A DNA stretch of 64,000 nucleotides, from the NCBI RefSeq assembly GCF_022538185.1, contig NZ_JAKYXC010000014.1, positions 18,292 through 82,291 of the forward strand, in the 5' to 3' direction. The notes under the pieces are model-generated. The model was not told the origin of the DNA, ran no database searches, and saw only the letters and a list, made by a program, of their open reading frames with translations. This DNA comes from Microbacterium sp. CFH 31415 (lineage in GTDB: Bacteria > Actinomycetota > Actinomycetes > Actinomycetales > Microbacteriaceae). A program made the position numbers and the translations under genes. How positions within the stretch are numbered: the stretch's first letter is position 1; each line of letters begins with the position of its first letter. Shown here piece by piece: positions 1 to 8,106 of the stretch.

Positions 1-1836
1 CTGGTCGACAACCCGGCCACGGCCGAGAACGAGGCGCTCGGCTGCTCGGTCGCGGCGTACACCAGCAACGGCGTCGCGCCGGGGCTCAACCAGCTCGCCG
101 TCTCGGAGCGAGGCACGTGTGCCCGCGCGGCGCGGCCGATCTTCGCGGAGCAGGCCGGCGCGGCCGCCGCCCTCATGGTGAACAACACGAACGACTACCC
201 GCCGTTCGAAGGCGTCATCACCGAGAACCCCGACAACGGCGACCCGTTCAACGTCACGATCCCGTTCCTCGGCGTCCGCATGTCCGACGGACCGAAGTTC
301 GTGTCGGGTGCGGCGGCGACCATCGCCGCAGCCGACCTGGCGAACCCCTCGTTCCGCGGCTACGCGTCGTTCTCGTCGAACGGCCCGCGCAGCGGTGACA
401 GCGGTGTGGCCGTGGATGTCGCGGCTCCGGGTGTCTCGATCGTCTCGACGGGCGTGGGCACGGGCAACGGCCCGGCCACGATCTCGGGCACGTCGATGGC
501 TGCTCCGCACGTCGCGGGCGTCGCGGCGCTCGCCGTCCAGGCCCACCCGGGCTGGAAGGCCGGCGAGGTCTCCGCTGCAGTCGTGTCGTCGGCCGATCCC
601 GAGAAGGTCGCGGGCCAGCAGATGACCCGCGGCGGGGTCGGACTCGTCGACGCCGCACAGGCCGTCGCGACGAAGGTCACGGCGACCGGCGACGCGTTCC
701 GCACCGACAGCGGCTGGCTCCGTGAGACGGCGCTCAACTTCGGGTTCCAGGAGTCGTGGCTCGGGTTCGCGGGGCTGAAGACGATCACCATCACGAACCA
801 CGGCGACACGGCGGTCACCTACAAGGTGAGCTCCGCCCCGTCGGCGCAGTCCGAGAAGGCGACGCTCACGTTCAACCGCAGCTCGGTGAAGGTTCCCGCC
901 AAGGGCAAGGCGACGGTCATCGTCGCTCTCACCGCGCGCGCTGACGCGGTCGGTTCGTCGACGGTGGACCCGTTCGCCCAGTACGAGTTCTCGGGCGACG
1001 TCGTCCTCACGTCGGACTCCTCGGCGCTGCGCGTGCCGTACCTGATGGTTCCGCGTGCCGACAGCCGCGTCGCGTCGAAGACCGGCGCCCTGTTCGGCAA
1101 GAAGGAGAAGGTGGCCGACGCCGGCAAGAAGGTGAAGCTGACCAACACGATCGGCGCCCAGACCGCCGGAGCCGACTTCTTCACGTGGGGTCTGAGCGAC
1201 CCCAAGGACGTGTCGAAGAAGCTCAACGACACCGGCATGGATCTCGCGTCCGCGGGCGTGCAGTCGTTCCCGCAGTCCGACGGAGACCACGTGCTCGTGT
1301 TCGCGGTGAACACGCACTCGCGCTGGTCCAACGTGTCGAGCAACGAGTTCGACGTGGTGATCGACCGCAACGGCGACGGGAACCCCGAGGCGATCGTGTT
1401 CTCGGCCGACTCCGGTCTGGTGCGCACGGGCTCGGTCAGCGGGCGCTCCGAGGTGTTCATCAGCACGCCTCAGGGGCTGCTGGCTGCGGGCTTCTACGCG
1501 ACGGCGCCGACCGACAGCAGCACGATCATGCTGCCGGTGTGGGCGAGCGATCTGGGGCTCACCGAAGCCGCCGGCTCGTTCGACTACACGGTCGCGAGCT
1601 ACTCGATCACCGACACGGCCCTCTTCGACGAGATCGAGGGTGTCGCGAAGTACAACCCGTGGTCGCCGGCGCTCGAGAACGGCCAGTACGCCGAGGTGCC
1701 GCGCAACGGCACGGTCACGGTCGATGTCGCCGTCGACGGTGACGCGTACGCGACGCAGAAGCCGCTCGGTGTGATGGCGGTCGTGCTCGACAACAAGTCG
1801 GGTACGAGCGAGACGGTCCTCGTCAAGACGAAGTAG
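1..1836 (+). CDS. S8 subtilisin-like serine peptidase, 3' part
   Basis: The frame is open from the first base of the window, so this is the C-terminal 611 residues of a larger secreted protease. The visible part opens with a protease-associated (PA) type insert at about residues 10-90. The catalytic-serine motif GTSMAAPHVAG follows, with the nucleophile near visible residue 165. After that come about 440 residues of beta-rich fibronectin-III-like and accessory sequence. The Asp and His of the triad lie upstream of the window. Family knowledge points to an exported, calcium-type subtilase that degrades extracellular protein. A strong hairpin terminator follows the stop codon, so transcription probably ends here. 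The 5' end cannot be judged. Confidence 0.9.
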   Translation: MVDNPATAENEALGCSVAAYTSNGVAPGLNQLAVSERGTCARAARPIFAEQAGAAAALMVNNTNDYPPFEGVITENPDNGDPFNVTIPFLGVRMSDGPKFVSGAAATIAAADLANPSFRGYASFSSNGPRSGDSGVAVDVAAPGVSIVSTGVGTGNGPATISGTSMAAPHVAGVAALAVQAHPGWKAGEVSAAVVSSADPEKVAGQQMTRGGVGLVDAAQAVATKVTATGDAFRTDSGWLRETALNFGFQESWLGFAGLKTITITNHGDTAVTYKVSSAPSAQSEKATLTFNRSSVKVPAKGKATVIVALTARADAVGSSTVDPFAQYEFSGDVVLTSDSSALRVPYLMVPRADSRVASKTGALFGKKEKVADAGKKVKLTNTIGAQTAGADFFTWGLSDPKDVSKKLNDTGMDLASAGVQSFPQSDGDHVLVFAVNTHSRWSNVSSNEFDVVIDRNGDGNPEAIVFSADSGLVRTGSVSGRSEVFISTPQGLLAAGFYATAPTDSSTIMLPVWASDLGLTEAAGSFDYTVASYSITDTALFDEIEGVAKYNPWSPALENGQYAEVPRNGTVTVDVAVDGDAYATQKPLGVMAVVLDNKSGTSETVLVKTK

Positions 1837-1850
1837 CCGTTCGCAGTCGC

Positions 1851-1888
1851 ACGAGGGCGGCACTCCCGAAAGGGGGTGCCGCCCTCGT
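1851..1888 (+). terminator. Rho-independent-type hairpin after the subtilase gene
   Basis: A 13-bp perfect stem (1851-1863 with 1876-1888) extends inward by four pairs, one of them G-T, and is closed by a GAAA tetraloop. It begins 15 nt after the subtilase stop codon. There is no long T-tract, which is usual in high-GC actinobacteria. It lies between convergent genes and may work in both directions. Confidence 0.8.
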
Positions 1889-1917
1889 CGTCTGATTGAG
1901 CCGAGCGGATGCTGCGC

Positions 1918-2325
1918 TCAGGCCTCGCAGAGCACGGGTGCGTCGCCGCGGCCGAAGCGGTAGTCGTAACTCACCCCGTCGACCTCGACGAGGACGCGCA
2001 TGCCGTCGACGACGGCCTGGGTGTACGACATGCCGGGTTTGGGGCAGCCGAGCGCGCCGTTCGGCCACGTCACAGACTCAGCGCTCACCAGCACCGGCTC
2101 GCCTGCCACCCCCCGCTCCGCGAGGTCGGCGACGATGGCATCCCACTGCGCCGGCGACACCGCGGCAGGGGTGCCGGACGGGCCGATCGGGCCGGGCGTG
2201 GTGGTCGCGAACGGCGGGCGGCTCGATGAGGGGGTGGTGGGGTCGGTCATGGGTCCTCCGGTGGCGCAGGCGGTGAGCAGGAGCAGGAGCACCGCTCCGG
2301 CGCCCGCGAGGATGGATCGGCGCAT
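1918..2325 (-). CDS. small secreted lipoprotein
   Basis: This 135-residue protein has a classic lipoprotein signal: Met-Arg-Arg, a hydrophobic run, and a lipobox LTAC with the lipidated Cys at residue 20. A Pro/Thr/Ser-rich linker of about 30 residues follows. The globular part contains LGCPKPGMSYTQA and ends in a Tyr-rich strand and a C-terminal Cys; the LGCP...Cys pair may form a disulfide. This motif occurs in many uncharacterised exported bacterial proteins and no function is known to me. The frame is open further upstream, but the ATG at 2325 is chosen because GGAG lies 6 nt before it and the lipoprotein signal starts there. Confidence 0.75.
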   Translation of the reverse strand: MRRSILAGAGAVLLLLLTACATGGPMTDPTTPSSSRPPFATTTPGPIGPSGTPAAVSPAQWDAIVADLAERGVAGEPVLVSAESVTWPNGALGCPKPGMSYTQAVVDGMRVLVEVDGVSYDYRFGRGDAPVLCEA

Positions 2326-2408
2326 GTCACTCCTTCGGTCGTCGGCGCCAGCGTAGGTGCGCGTCCTGCGAACAGGCTGTGCCGGAAGCCGCCCCGAACA
2401 TCGGGACC

Positions 2409-2523
2409 GCTCGCCCGTCACGAAATGCCGCCACGCGTGGCCCTCTGTGACAGGCGAGCAGGACGACGGCTGGCTCCCCTGTCACGAAATGCCGCCGCGG
2501 GCGGCGCGATGTGACAGGCGAGC
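2409..2523. repeat. two tandem REP-like hairpin repeats
   Basis: Two related palindromic units lie side by side at 2409-2459 and 2473-2523. Each has a left arm close to GCTCGCCTGTCAC and a right arm GTGACAGGCGAGC (12 of 13 bases pair in each). The left half continues as GAAATGCCGCC in both copies. They sit between two minus-strand genes. Possible roles are REP-type repeats or a transcription terminator for the upstream regulator gene. Confidence 0.7.
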
Positions 2524-2536
2524 AGCGACCGGCCCA

Positions 2537-3553
2537 TCAGCCGTAGGGCGGCGTGTGCGGGCGTGACGCGCCCCGGGGCGGAGGCGGAGGCGCGTCGATC
2601 GCGCGCAGCATCCGCTCCAGCGACTCCCGCAGTTCGGATCGACCGGGCTCCTGCAGGTCGGTCGTGTACTCGACGCCCGTCGGGATCCACATCAGCCCGT
2701 ACATCGTCTCGCGCCAGTCGGCACCGCCGACGGGCCACCGGGTCCTGGTGTCATCCTCGGCCTCGGCGCCCTGGCCCCATTGCCCGAAGTACTCGCGCAT
2801 CACGTCGAGCGGCAGCTCCATGACGGCATCCGCTTCCACCTTCTGCCGCACCCACGACCGCGCGACGACGATGAATTCCTCGATCTGCTCGGGTGTGAGC
2901 GGCCGCGGCTCGAACAGCACGCGCGTGTGCTCGACCTCGGCCAGGCGATCGACGCGGAACGTGCGCCAGTCGTCCTTCTCGAGGTCCCAGCACAGCAGGT
3001 ACCAGTGGCGGTCCGCCGGGGCGAGCGCGTGCGGCTCGACACGGCGCCGCGTGACCTCGCCCGACGCGGCCGTGTAGGTGAATCGCACCCGCTCGTGGTC
3101 GCGGGATGCGAGTGCGAGTTCGCCGAGCACGTCGCTCGACACCGCGGCGCCGGCGTTGAGTCCTGCAGGCTGCACCGTCTCGGCGAGTGCGTTCACCCGT
3201 CGCCGCAACGGTGCGGGCAGCACCTGCTCGAGCTTCGCGAGGGCGGTGATGGTCGTCTCGGGACCGGAGACGAGGCGCTGGGATGCCGCGACCCGCAGCC
3301 CGATCGCCATCGCGACCGCCTCTTCATCCGTGAGCAGCAGAGGAGGGACCGCGCTTCCCGCTTCGAGGCGGTAGCCGCCCGCGGCGCCCGGCGACGACTC
3401 GATGCGGTACCCCAGGTCGCGCAGGCGCTCGACGTCGCGGCGGACCGTGCGCTCGGTGACGCCGAGGCGCTCGGCGAGCTCGGAACCCGGCCAGTGGCGG
3501 TGGGTCTGGAGCAGGTTGAGCAGCGAGAGAGCTCGCGTGGTCGTGTCGGACAT
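2537..3553 (-). CDS. WYL-domain transcriptional regulator (YafY/PafC-like)
   Basis: This is a 338-residue DeoR/HTH_11-type regulator. The N-terminal 60 residues form a winged helix with ELAERLGVTERTVRRDV as the recognition region. Residues 140-240 form a WYL domain, with the motif appearing as HWYLLCWDLE. WYL domains bind ligands, in some cases single-stranded nucleic acid, and control defence, stress or transporter genes. A GAGGA ribosome site precedes the ATG at 3553. The gene is divergent from a two-gene ABC exporter, with a 19-bp palindrome in the 62-bp gap, so control of that exporter and of itself is likely but inferred. The C-terminal tail is Pro-rich. Confidence 0.85.
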   Translation of the reverse strand: MSDTTTRALSLLNLLQTHRHWPGSELAERLGVTERTVRRDVERLRDLGYRIESSPGAAGGYRLEAGSAVPPLLLTDEEAVAMAIGLRVAASQRLVSGPETTITALAKLEQVLPAPLRRRVNALAETVQPAGLNAGAAVSSDVLGELALASRDHERVRFTYTAASGEVTRRRVEPHALAPADRHWYLLCWDLEKDDWRTFRVDRLAEVEHTRVLFEPRPLTPEQIEEFIVVARSWVRQKVEADAVMELPLDVMREYFGQWGQGAEAEDDTRTRWPVGGADWRETMYGLMWIPTGVEYTTDLQEPGRSELRESLERMLRAIDAPPPPPRGASRPHTPPYG

Positions 3554-3575
3554 GTCCTCAACTTTGCCCTATGAC

Positions 3576-3594
3576 GCGGACAGGATCCGTCCGC
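3576..3594. promoter_or_regulatory. candidate operator between WYL regulator and ABC exporter
   Basis: GCGGACAGGATCCGTCCGC is a 19-bp interrupted palindrome with 7 of 9 position pairs complementary. It is centred in the short divergent intergenic region and ends 10 bp before the -10 box of the exporter gene. Its position fits a repressor or activator site, most simply for the WYL protein next door. Confidence 0.5.
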
Positions 3595-3603
3595 AATGGT
3601 TTC

Positions 3604-3609
3604 TACCCT
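3604..3609 (+). promoter_or_regulatory. leaderless -10 box of the ABC exporter
   Basis: TACCCT starts 12 nt before the ATG at 3616, and no ribosome site lies between. This matches the TANNNT-to-start spacing seen at nine other genes in the window and implies a leaderless mRNA. Confidence 0.5.
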
Positions 3610-3615
3610 TGCTGC

Positions 3616-4695
3616 ATGACGAATGAACCGATCATCGAAGCGCGGGGCCTCACCAAGCGCTTCGCCGTCAAGAAGAAGACCGTCGAGGCGGTCACCGACC
3701 TCACTTTCCAGGTCGCGCGCGGCGAGCTCGTGGCGTTCCTGGGACCCAATGGCGCGGGCAAATCGACCAGCCTGCGCATGCTCACGACCCTCATCCCTCC
3801 GACCGACGGCACGGCGCGGGTCGTCGGCTTCGACATCCTGAAGCAGCCGGCCGATGTGCGGGCACGCATCGGCTACGTCGGTCAGCTGACCAGCGGCAGC
3901 TTCTCGCAGCGGGCCCACGACGAGCTGCTGAGTCAGGGTGCGTTCTACGGCATGTCGAAGCCGGCGAGCCGTGCCCGGGCCGACGAGCTGATCGAGTCCC
4001 TCGATCTCTCCGGGTTCGCGAACCGATCGGTGCAGCAGCTGTCGGGCGGGCAGAAGCGACGCCTCGACGTCGCACTCGGGCTGATGCACGCGCCGCCGCT
4101 CATCTTCCTCGATGAGCCGTCGACGGGCCTCGACCCGCAGAGCCGCGCCAACCTGTGGCAGCACATCCTCGACCTGCGCGTGAAGTACGGCACGACCGTG
4201 TTCCTCACCACGCACTACCTCGAGGAGGCCGACCGTTATGCCGAGCGTGTCATGGTCATGGACAAGGGGCGGGTCATCGCCGATGACACCGCTGCCGCGC
4301 TGAAGGCGAACCTGGCCGGTGACCTGCTGACGTTCGGCTTCGGCAGCGAAGCGGATGCGGCGGCCGCCGTCGGGGTCATCCAGCGGCTGACCGACCGTGA
4401 GGTGCGCCCCGAGGGCGCGGACGTGATCCTCACGGCGCCCGACGGCGACTCGCTGCTGCCGACCGCGGTGCGTGCGCTCGACACCGCGGGCATCAAGGTG
4501 CAGCGGGCGACCGGCGTTCCGCCGACGCTCGACGACGTGTTCCTCGCCCTGACCGGACGCACGCTGCGCGAGGCCGGCGAGGGTGATGCGGAGGAGACAG
4601 AGGAGAACACGGATGCCTCGGCCGAGGCATCCGGATCGAGTGCCGCCGCAGGCGGCGGATCGGAATCATCCGTCATGGAAGGAGTCCAGCGATGA
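3616..4695 (+). CDS. ABC transporter ATP-binding protein (DrrA-type)
   Basis: This 359-residue protein is the ATPase of a drug- or lipid-type ABC-2 exporter. It shows a Walker A (GPNGAGKST, about residue 45), a signature LSGGQKRR (about 138), a Walker B LIFLDEPSTGLDPQ and the H-loop TTHYLEEAD. The C-terminal region after residue 220 is the DrrA-type extension, ending in an acidic Glu/Ala/Ser-rich tail of about 30 residues. The ATG at 3616 is chosen because the ABC domain starts there and a -10 box sits 12 nt upstream; the frame is open back to 3571. It overlaps the permease gene by 4 nt (ATGA), so the two are translationally coupled. The substrate is unknown; daunorubicin-type resistance pumps are the nearest known relatives. 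Confidence 0.9.
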   Translation: MTNEPIIEARGLTKRFAVKKKTVEAVTDLTFQVARGELVAFLGPNGAGKSTSLRMLTTLIPPTDGTARVVGFDILKQPADVRARIGYVGQLTSGSFSQRAHDELLSQGAFYGMSKPASRARADELIESLDLSGFANRSVQQLSGGQKRRLDVALGLMHAPPLIFLDEPSTGLDPQSRANLWQHILDLRVKYGTTVFLTTHYLEEADRYAERVMVMDKGRVIADDTAAALKANLAGDLLTFGFGSEADAAAAVGVIQRLTDREVRPEGADVILTAPDGDSLLPTAVRALDTAGIKVQRATGVPPTLDDVFLALTGRTLREAGEGDAEETEENTDASAEASGSSAAAGGGSESSVMEGVQR

Positions 4696-5483
4696 CCGCG
4701 ACCGAGATCCGGCCCGACACGGCCGTGCGCGCGAACCCCGCCCGCGACACCTGGAACGTGCTGACCCGTGAGCTGAAGCCCGTTGTGCGCGACCCGTTCA
4801 CGCTGATCTTCAGCCTGGTGCAGCCCCTTGTGTTCCTCGGGCTCTTCGCACCGCTGCTGATCGGCTCGTCGGGCGCGCCGGTGGGGGAGACCCTGCAGTG
4901 GTTCGTGCCCGGTGTGCTCGTGATGATCGTGCTGTTCGGCACGGGCGCGACGGGCTCGAACCTGCAGTACGAGATGATGACGGGCTCTCACGAGCGCACG
5001 CTCGTCGCCCCGCTCGCGCGGTCGTCGCTGCTGGTGGGCCGGGCGCTCAAGGAGATCGCTCCGATCGTGGTACAGGCGCTCATCATCGTGCTGATCGCGT
5101 GGCCGTTCGGCTTCACCATCAACGTCCCCGGGCTCGTCATCGGTCTCGCGCTGCTCGCTGTGTTCGGCGTCGGGCTCGGCTCGCTGTCGTACACGCTCGC
5201 GCTGAAGACCAAGGACCGCGAGTGGCTGTTCTGGGGCGTGCAGCAGACGCTGATCTTCCCGTTGCTGATCCTGTCGGGCATGCTGCTGCCGCTCGACGAC
5301 GGCCCGGGGTGGATGAAGGCTGTCTCGACCGTCAACCCCGTGAACTGGGTGGTGCAGGCCGAGCGCGCGCTGTTCGCCGGCGACCTCGGGGCGGTCGAGG
5401 TGCTGTGGGGCTGGGTCGCCGCGCTGGTGCTCGCCGCGCTCGGCCTGTGGGCCGGCATCCGGGCGATGCGCAAGAGCAGCTGA
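4692..5483 (+). CDS. ABC-2 type transporter permease (DrrB-type)
   Basis: This 263-residue membrane protein has six predicted transmembrane helices in the ABC-2 arrangement, including the conserved stretch around FPLLILSGMLLPL before the last extracellular loop. It pairs with the ATPase encoded immediately upstream, overlapping it by 4 nt, to form an exporter in the cytoplasmic membrane. The N-terminal 30 residues are cytoplasmic and polar. The gene closes a two-gene operon and faces the GGDEF gene across a short gap that holds a long inverted repeat. The transported substrate cannot be read from sequence. Confidence 0.9.
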   Translation: MTATEIRPDTAVRANPARDTWNVLTRELKPVVRDPFTLIFSLVQPLVFLGLFAPLLIGSSGAPVGETLQWFVPGVLVMIVLFGTGATGSNLQYEMMTGSHERTLVAPLARSSLLVGRALKEIAPIVVQALIIVLIAWPFGFTINVPGLVIGLALLAVFGVGLGSLSYTLALKTKDREWLFWGVQQTLIFPLLILSGMLLPLDDGPGWMKAVSTVNPVNWVVQAERALFAGDLGAVEVLWGWVAALVLAALGLWAGIRAMRKSS

Positions 5484-5511
5484 ACCCGGTCCCCGGACCA
5501 TCCGCGGGCGC

Positions 5512-5568
5512 CGAGTTGCCAGTCCTGGAGAGAACGCGCGAGCGAAACCCACCCGGACTGGCAACTCG
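5512..5568. repeat. 14-bp perfect inverted repeat between convergent genes
   Basis: CGAGTTGCCAGTCC (5512-5525) is repeated in perfect inverse at 5555-5568, with 29 bases between the arms. It lies between the convergent ABC permease and GGDEF genes, where it could terminate both transcripts. The long loop also fits a short palindromic mobile or REP-like repeat. No second copy was noticed in the window. Confidence 0.6.
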
Positions 5569-5591
5569 CCCGTGGATGCCGGGCGCCCGGC

Positions 5592-6962
5592 TCAGACCGG
5601 GAGTGCTGAGCCCCCAGGGGCCGACGTGAGATCCGTCTGTGCGACGGAGACACGATCGCCGCCGGCCATCTTCGCCTCGTACATCGCATGATCGGCCGCG
5701 CGGATGAGCTGGTCCATGACGGCGGCGCCGTCGTTGCCGACGGTGACCACGCCGATGCTCGCGGTGATGGTGAGCTCGGAGGGCAGTTCGCCGTACGGCT
5801 CGGCGATCGCGGCGCGGATGCGCTCGGCGAGGGCGACGGCATCGCCGGCCCCGTCCACCGCAGCGACGGCGATGAACTCGTCCCCGCCGAAGCGTCCGAC
5901 GACGTCCGACTGTCGCGTGACGTCGCGCAGCCGTTGCCCGGTCTCACGGAGGAGAGCGTCTCCGGCGGCGTGCCCGAGGAGATCGTTCACCGCCTTGAAG
6001 CCGTCGAGGTCGATGAAGATGACGGTCAGCGCCGACTCCGCGTGGAAGAGCGTGCGCACGACGTCCTCCTCGATCAGACGCCGATTCGGAAGCCCGGTGA
6101 CTTCGTCGTGCATCGCTGCGCGGCGCAGAGTGTCTTCCAGGCGGATCCGGGCGATCGCCTGGGCCGCTTGATTCGAGAGCGCGTCGGCCAGTGGGACGGC
6201 CTCTTCATCGAACTCGCGTGGATGGTCGAAGAAGCAGACCATGGAGCCGACCGCGTCACCGTGGGAATGCATCGGCGAGGCGATCGCGGCGTGCACTCCG
6301 CCGGCGTGGAAGACCTCGCTCATGCCGGGCACGTAGGAGTCCGCTTCGTCAGGCGAGCGTACGATCAGCACCTCGCCGCCGAGCATCGTGACGGTGCCGG
6401 TCGGACGAAGGCCTTCCGGCCAGTGAGCGGCGAGCGGATTCGTCCCGGCCGCCTGGAACACTCCGTCTGGTCCGCTGATGTGCACGCTGACGGCGCTCGC
6501 GGCGAACGCTCGCTGCGCCACGTCGACCAGCAGCTCGGCGGCATCGAGCTCCGATCTCACGTTGCCGAACCCGACCGCCGCGTTGAGCAGGATCTGCAGT
6601 CGATGCCGGCCGCGCTCGGTCTTCGCTTCCGCGCCCCGGAATCCGAGGTTGAACGCCGAGCGCGTCGAGACGTCGTAGATCGCGATCCGTTCCACGCCGG
6701 ACTCGATCTTTCCGAGAGAGCCGACGACGACGGGGCGCACGACCCCTGACACACCGTGCAGAGTGGCATCGGTGGGACGCTGGCCGCCGGAGCCGGAGAA
6801 CGGCATCCGCAGCGTGAGGACTGCTCCGAGGGGATGCCCGACGACCTCGTCGCGGTCGCAGTTGAGCCACTCCAGAACCTGGGAGTCAGCGTCCACGATC
6901 ATCGAGTCCTGATCCACGGCGATCTGACCGCAAGTCGCGAGGCCGAGTGTGCCGCCGTTCAC
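5592..6962 (-). CDS. diguanylate cyclase with PAS and GAF sensor domains
   Basis: This 456-residue protein makes cyclic di-GMP from two GTP. The N-terminal 110 residues look like a PAS domain. A GAF domain follows at about residues 130-275, then a GGDEF domain at about 285-440 with an intact active-site motif RFGGDEF. The inhibitory I-site RxxD (RQSD) is present at the canonical five residues before GGDEF, so product feedback is likely. There is no membrane segment, so sensing is cytoplasmic. The GTG at 6962 is preferred because GGAGG sits 5 nt before it; another GTG at 6983 has no ribosome site. Its neighbours are a divergent MarR regulator and, 1.1 kb away, an EAL-domain gene. Confidence 0.9.
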   Translation of the reverse strand: MNGGTLGLATCGQIAVDQDSMIVDADSQVLEWLNCDRDEVVGHPLGAVLTLRMPFSGSGGQRPTDATLHGVSGVVRPVVVGSLGKIESGVERIAIYDVSTRSAFNLGFRGAEAKTERGRHRLQILLNAAVGFGNVRSELDAAELLVDVAQRAFAASAVSVHISGPDGVFQAAGTNPLAAHWPEGLRPTGTVTMLGGEVLIVRSPDEADSYVPGMSEVFHAGGVHAAIASPMHSHGDAVGSMVCFFDHPREFDEEAVPLADALSNQAAQAIARIRLEDTLRRAAMHDEVTGLPNRRLIEEDVVRTLFHAESALTVIFIDLDGFKAVNDLLGHAAGDALLRETGQRLRDVTRQSDVVGRFGGDEFIAVAAVDGAGDAVALAERIRAAIAEPYGELPSELTITASIGVVTVGNDGAAVMDQLIRAADHAMYEAKMAGGDRVSVAQTDLTSAPGGSALPV

Positions 6963-7069
6963 GAGAGCCTCCGGCTTCTGCACCGCGAGCGGTGCGTCGT
7001 GACGAGACGGCGGTGACGACGTCGCGTTGAGCAGGAGAGGGTCTCCCGCTCTTCCGATATTACGTCACG

Positions 7070-7093
7070 TTAGCTAAGATGGCTAATTATTAG
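7070..7093. promoter_or_regulatory. AT-rich MarR-type operator pair
   Basis: Two palindromes sit almost back to back: TTAGCTAA (7070-7077) and CTAATTATTAG (7083-7093). Together they also form TTAGC-N7-GCTAA. This AT-rich patch stands out from its GC-rich surroundings and lies between the divergent GGDEF and MarR genes. Such sites are typical for autoregulated MarR repressors, so binding by the adjacent MarR protein is a reasonable inference. Confidence 0.55.
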
Positions 7094-7137
7094 ATGGTGA
7101 AGTACTTGCTTTCCCCAGCGTGAGAGAGAATGGCCGC

Positions 7138-7578
7138 ATGGTGAACGGGACACCGGAGTGGACCCTCGGGCTTGCGCTGCGTCAGTACCTCGATGCGCGC
7201 AATGCCGCGATGATCGCCGCTCGCGTCAGCCTCGGCATCAGCGACACCGATGCCCGGGCTTTGCTGTACATCGTCGCCAACCCCGGCACGCGCCCGACCG
7301 CGCTCCGCGAGTACCTCGGGATCACCTCAGCCGGAGTGACGACCTTGATCGACCGGCTGGTCGAGCGGGGCGTGGTGCGGCGCGATGTCGACCCCGACGA
7401 CCGTCGCGTGAACCGCATCACGGTCACGATCGACATCGCCGCAGACCCCTGGTCGGTCCTCAACCGGTTCGACGACGACTTCGATGTGGCCGTCGGGGCT
7501 GCCGATCAGATCCTCGTCGGCCGATCGGCCGAGCTGCTGAAGTCTCTCACCGAGGCCACGGTGGGCGCGCGGCACTGA
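7138..7578 (+). CDS. MarR-family transcriptional regulator
   Basis: This 146-residue winged-helix protein has the MarR order: a dimerisation helix, the HTH with TALREYLGITSAGVTTLIDR (about residues 53-72), and the wing containing RRDVDPDDRRVNRITVT, the family's DxRxx signature. The ATG at 7138 is chosen over a GTG 18 nt upstream because the domain starts there; its ribosome site (GAGAGA) is weak. Two AT-rich palindromes lie 45-68 nt upstream and are likely its own operator. It is divergent from the GGDEF gene and may control it, which would couple c-di-GMP synthesis to an unknown ligand. Confidence 0.85.
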   Translation: MVNGTPEWTLGLALRQYLDARNAAMIAARVSLGISDTDARALLYIVANPGTRPTALREYLGITSAGVTTLIDRLVERGVVRRDVDPDDRRVNRITVTIDIAADPWSVLNRFDDDFDVAVGAADQILVGRSAELLKSLTEATVGARH

Positions 7579-7584
7579 CGCCGC

Positions 7585-7929
7585 TCAGGCGACGTCGGTG
7601 CCCTCGTACGCGCGCGACTTCTCCTCGAGGAAAGCGCACAGATCCGAGACCGCGGCGAGCTCGGCAGACAGCTCGAGCAGCCCCGCCGGATCGAGCACCA
7701 GGATCTCCTCGCGGGGTTCCATCGTCGCGACCCACGCGGACGCCTCCTGCGTAGCCGGCTGGATGAAGACGCCGGTCGGAGCATGACCGAGCCGCACGAT
7801 CACCAGCCCGGTGTTCGCCCCGCCATCTCCGTCTTGAACGGTCACCCGCGCGGCATCCGCCAGTGGTCTGCCGAGCGAGCGGTACTCGGCGAGCCAAGAC
7901 TCCAACGTCTCCTGATTCCGAAACGCCAT
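7585..7929 (-). CDS. hypothetical cytoplasmic protein
   Basis: This 114-residue protein has no signal peptide or membrane helix. It starts MAFRNQETLESWLAEYRSLG and is mixed alpha/beta with an acidic C-terminus. The ATG at 7929 has GGAGG 7 nt upstream, which decides the start although the frame is open further. It ends 6 nt from the convergent MarR gene and is divergent from the EAL gene. I recognise no domain; its place between c-di-GMP genes is the only clue to a role. Confidence 0.6.
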   Translation of the reverse strand: MAFRNQETLESWLAEYRSLGRPLADAARVTVQDGDGGANTGLVIVRLGHAPTGVFIQPATQEASAWVATMEPREEILVLDPAGLLELSAELAAVSDLCAFLEEKSRAYEGTDVA

Positions 7930-8106
7930 CGCGATCCTCCCCGCCACAGCTGCGACGTGAAGATTATAGAGAAGGCGGCCTTCGGGCGCCGAGGGCCGCA
8001 CGCCCGATCCGGAATGCGCACCGATGACGCGAGTGCGGAATCTACCCGATGCCCGCGCGAGGCGTGCGCGGTTGCAATCGCGGCCCAGAACAGGTGGTCT
8101 AGGGAG

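Noticed and set aside
7783..8106. Longer N-terminus for the EAL-domain protein
   Set aside because: The open frame upstream overlaps the divergent 114-residue gene and its ribosome site, and the extra sequence is low-complexity. A start at 8014 cannot be fully excluded.
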